From positions 36,924,390 through 36,988,389 of the forward strand of contig NC_030384.2 in NCBI RefSeq assembly GCF_001625215.2: 64,000 bases of DNA. Direction: 5' to 3'. Shown here piece by piece: positions 61,147 to 64,000 of this stretch. The stretch comes from Daucus carota subsp. sativus (lineage: Eukaryota; Streptophyta; Magnoliopsida; Apiales; Apiaceae). The notes below the pieces were generated by a model. That model was not told where the DNA came from. It did not search any database and saw only the letters and a program-made list of their open reading frames with translations. Both the position numbers and the translations under genes were made by a program. Positions within the stretch are counted from its first letter, which is position 1. Every line of letters begins with the position of its first letter.

Positions 61147-63820
61147 TATATACTACAACGATTACAAGAAACCCAATCAGTAACTTATAAGATTGTAAAA
61201 ATGAAGAGATTTTGAGGTGGGGTTGGTTAGAAATATGTACACATTGAATTGTAAATGTTTAGTATATTATATAGTAGAAGACATGACATGTGTCTAAGGA
61301 CTAAGGTGATGAGTGTTGTATGCACATTGTGTTGACAAACGTTAGTATTGAGGACTTAGGTGTGTGTAGATATATTTGGTAAATATAGATACAATTGGTG
61401 AAGCTGCTGCATCATCATGTTCTATTTCTGTGTCTGCTTCTTAGTTCTTCTCAGCGGCTGGGCGGTTTCGTCCACAAGATCGATATTCAGCCGGGTATAC
61501 AAAGTGGGCCGAACCGAAATAAAACATGACCCAACCCAATTGTATTAGCCAGCCATTTCGGTTCGATAATAAACTAGCAATTAAACCAAGAGTAGTTAAT
61601 TTTGCTCGGACTTGCACTCAAACAATTAGACCGATGGGCATAGATTATTGCCCTGCTTGGTCAATGGTGGCTGGTCGTTAATAAATTGAATAATATGTTT
61701 AATAAGATGTTTATTATCAGTTCAAAAAAAAAAAGATGTTTATTAAACTGAATTTAATATTAGTTTAAACTCGATAATGAAATAACAAAACCGAATTTAT
61801 ATTAAAGTAAAGAAAATTATTACCAAACTAGAAAGAAAATAAAATTAATAATAATAAATTTAAATTAAAAATATTAGTTTCAAACTAAGTTACTAACGAT
61901 TAGATTAAGCTACGATTCAAGTTATCAGCACTTATATTAATATCCAAAAATTTAGTAATCGTCGACTCATATTACTTAAAAAGCAATTTGACAAAAATTA
62001 TAATAAAATATAAAATAAAATACTATAAATCGTCATTCATAACTCAAAAGTTATTAATATAAATTAAGTAAGATTTTCGTAAATATTTTTTAACATGATA
62101 TACATATTGATAATAATTTTATTTATTAATATAATTTCAATTATTTGATTTTATATTCAATTAACCATTAATCAATTGAATACTAATTCCTAAGGAGATT
62201 GACATAGTCAAATCTCTAATACATTTAAAACTTCTTATATTTTTCCACACATCTAACTGTTCAAACTTCATCTCATTTTATTTTATACTTTTTTTCTTAG
62301 AAGTTCTTTTTAAATTTTTTTGTTTCAAAATTTTTACATATTGAATATTTATAAAATAGATACTAATCTCAACTACTGCAAAATTTCCCAACTTTTAAAT
62401 TAAGTATCAGCAATTCCATTATTTAGCCAACTTTTCTTATTCTTCCCTCTTATCCTATTCTATCCAATTTTTTCAGCCAACATGCCTATCCTTTGTGTAA
62501 AGAATCGGGGATGGCGGGGTATTACATGTGCTTGTTAATTTTATTATCCACTTGTTAACATAAAGTTCCAATGTTTTAATTTTGTATTGATTCTTTGTAT
62601 TTTTTTTTTCCAAATATGATTTATTCTCGTGAATACGAGGGAAAACTTTCCAAATATGTGTTAATTTAAGTTATGAGGAGTGAGCAAATTCAAATGTCAT
62701 TAGTTTGATTTCATGAATTTACAAGAGAAAAAGTAAGCAAGATTTTTTTTTTTTGAAAATAAGTAAGCAAGATTTAAACTGTGATAATGACATAAAAAAT
62801 TCATATTTAAAACTCATTCAATCTAATTTAACATTTTTATTAATCAAAACTTGTAAAAGTGGTGTCGGTTAATTATATCATTTTTATTATATATTTATTA
62901 TCAGAATAGATTATACTTTATATATATAATAAAAGAAATGTTAGGTATAAAATATTCAAAGTATCATGGATGATTTTACCACGAAATATACAACAAGTAA
63001 AGCATATTATATTACTGAAATTTTTATACTGCTTGTTTAAAATGTTTTATTTGGAAAGTAGTTTTTTGATGAAATTTGAAAAGTAATTATTTAGTTGATA
63101 TTAAAATGAAAATTAAGGCCGATTTGAGATTTTGCACAAGACTCTCCATAATTTCGCCATGCCCTTTTCGGAAATAATAGTTTTTTCGGAATTAATAAGT
63201 GATTATTTTACAAAAATTGAATTTCAAACAAAAGACAATTAAGAAAAATTATTTGCTGGAATAATCATGAAAAGAATGACGAAAAAATAAATTAATCAAG
63301 TTTATGCCCAAGGAGCACGAGAATGACCGAATAATCTAAATACATACGCGGTTCATAATCCCACCTTTCAAGATTTAAAAATAGTTGGATCAGTTGAACA
63401 ACGCGGAAACATTGAAATAAAGCTCATAATATATGACTAAAATATATTTATATTGATGCAACTTGAGACACTACCTAACGTCAACACTAACAAAAGACCA
63501 GTCGCCAAGATGCAGTACCGTTGCAAGTCGTTGACGCCAGGCCTGTGCAAGTATGCATAAGCTCCAATTATCCGTCTGTTTTATCCCAACCACTTCCCTT
63601 TTTCTGATATATCAAAAAATAATAAATTATATTTAAAATTATTACAATTACACATTCAGTTAATATATTTTTCTAACATTCATCGTCTCATTCAAATTAC
63701 AGCCAAAATATTTCAAACTCTTAAAAAACGTGCTAGTCAAAATGGCTCGGGAGAGAATATTTTATAACATCATTATCAAATACAAGTTATTATTGGATTC
63801 ACGATATATATGATGCTAAT
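61147..63820. other. AT-rich spacer between the hydrolase and the annexin-like start
   Basis: Non-coding. It contains the hydrolase promoter at its left end and the annexin promoter at its right end. The patch at about 61440-61690 is less AT-rich and has AACCGAAA / GGGCCGAACC phrases like repeat debris. I see no gene. Confidence 0.5.
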
Positions 63821-63825
63821 TTATG

Positions 63826-63835
63826 TATATATATA
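63826..63835 (+). promoter_or_regulatory. TATA box candidate of the annexin-like gene
   Basis: TATATATATA lies about 103-112 bases upstream of the ATG at 63938, followed by a leader-like stretch without upstream ATG for most of its length. Confidence 0.4.
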
Positions 63836-63937
63836 GAACATTTCAGGCCTTGACTTTACCATCTAACACTACAATACAACATTTGGCTGTCTGCTTGCTA
63901 ACAAGCTCTGAAACTCATACAACATTCGAAGAGAAAC

Positions 63938-64000
63938 ATGTCAAGTTTAATCTTATCTCCTGTTCCTACCTCCCCAAGAGAGGATGCCATTCAGCTTTAC
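63938..64000 (+). CDS. Annexin (D5-like), first 21 codons only
   Basis: An ATG at 63938 opens a frame that runs to the window edge and encodes MSSLILSPVPTSPREDAIQL followed by Tyr. Plant annexins, in particular the D5-like group, begin with a short hydrophobic/Pro-rich leader followed by a SPR-x-DA-x-QLY/F motif leading into the first annexin repeat, and this fits. Annexins bind membranes with calcium. The call rests on 21 residues, so it is tentative. Confidence 0.6.
   Translation, partial: MSSLILSPVPTSPREDAIQLY

Overview
The window is AT-rich plant nuclear DNA. Every protein gene is split by GT-AG introns. The gene set is typical of a flowering plant: a long-loop PIN auxin carrier, a chloroplast-envelope Toc64/OEP64 protein, a CAR-type C2 protein, a plant-type tandem phosphoethanolamine N-methyltransferase and a beta-tubulin. 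The gaps and introns hold many small inverted-repeat transposons (Stowaway-like and Tourist/PIF-like MITEs). I read it as a eudicot. An asterid such as an Apiaceae species is possible, but I cannot prove the species from this sequence. There is no CRISPR array, operon or prophage.

Layout from left to right. A RanBP2-type zinc-finger gene lies on the minus strand at about 867-7174. Toc64/OEP64 is on the plus strand at 9692-20857 (13 exons). A decayed RNase H-domain retroelement piece sits at about 22255-22676 on the minus strand. An HROB-like OB-fold homologous-recombination gene is on the minus strand at 23050-26052 (7 exons). It is head to head with a CAR-like C2-domain gene at 26999-28870 (+, 3 exons). 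A PIN1-type auxin efflux carrier follows at 32178-35708 (+, 6 exons). A repeat-rich gap of about 12.5 kb contains one tRNA-Cys(GCA) at 40661-40732. Phosphoethanolamine N-methyltransferase is at 48401-54467 (+, 12 exons), with a 25-codon upstream ORF in its leader. It is tail to tail with beta-tubulin at 54987-56547 (-, 3 exons). An alpha/beta-hydrolase of the monoacylglycerol-lipase-like family is at 57367-61146 (-, 6 exons). The last 63 bases (63938-64000) look like the first codons of an annexin gene.

The genes are independent units with their own promoters, and no shared pathway is evident. I rebuilt exon boundaries by hand from reading frame, splice dinucleotides, intron phase and recognisable protein families. 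For nine of the ten protein genes the exons join into a protein of the usual family length; the exception is the zinc-finger gene, whose 3' end is unresolved, and the annexin is only a start.

I did not find a convincing undescribed biological system. The most interesting signals are: (1) the phosphoethanolamine N-methyltransferase leader uORF; (2) a frame-preserving 90-bp first intron with a weak donor in that same gene; (3) a 64-bp duplication that copied its last codons and stop into its 3' UTR; (4) loss of the amidase catalytic residues in Toc64, with Asp at the nucleophile position; (5) the zinc-finger gene's two equal 117-nt exon modules and a splice donor that overlaps a stop; and (6) several MITE families, one with TAA target duplications.
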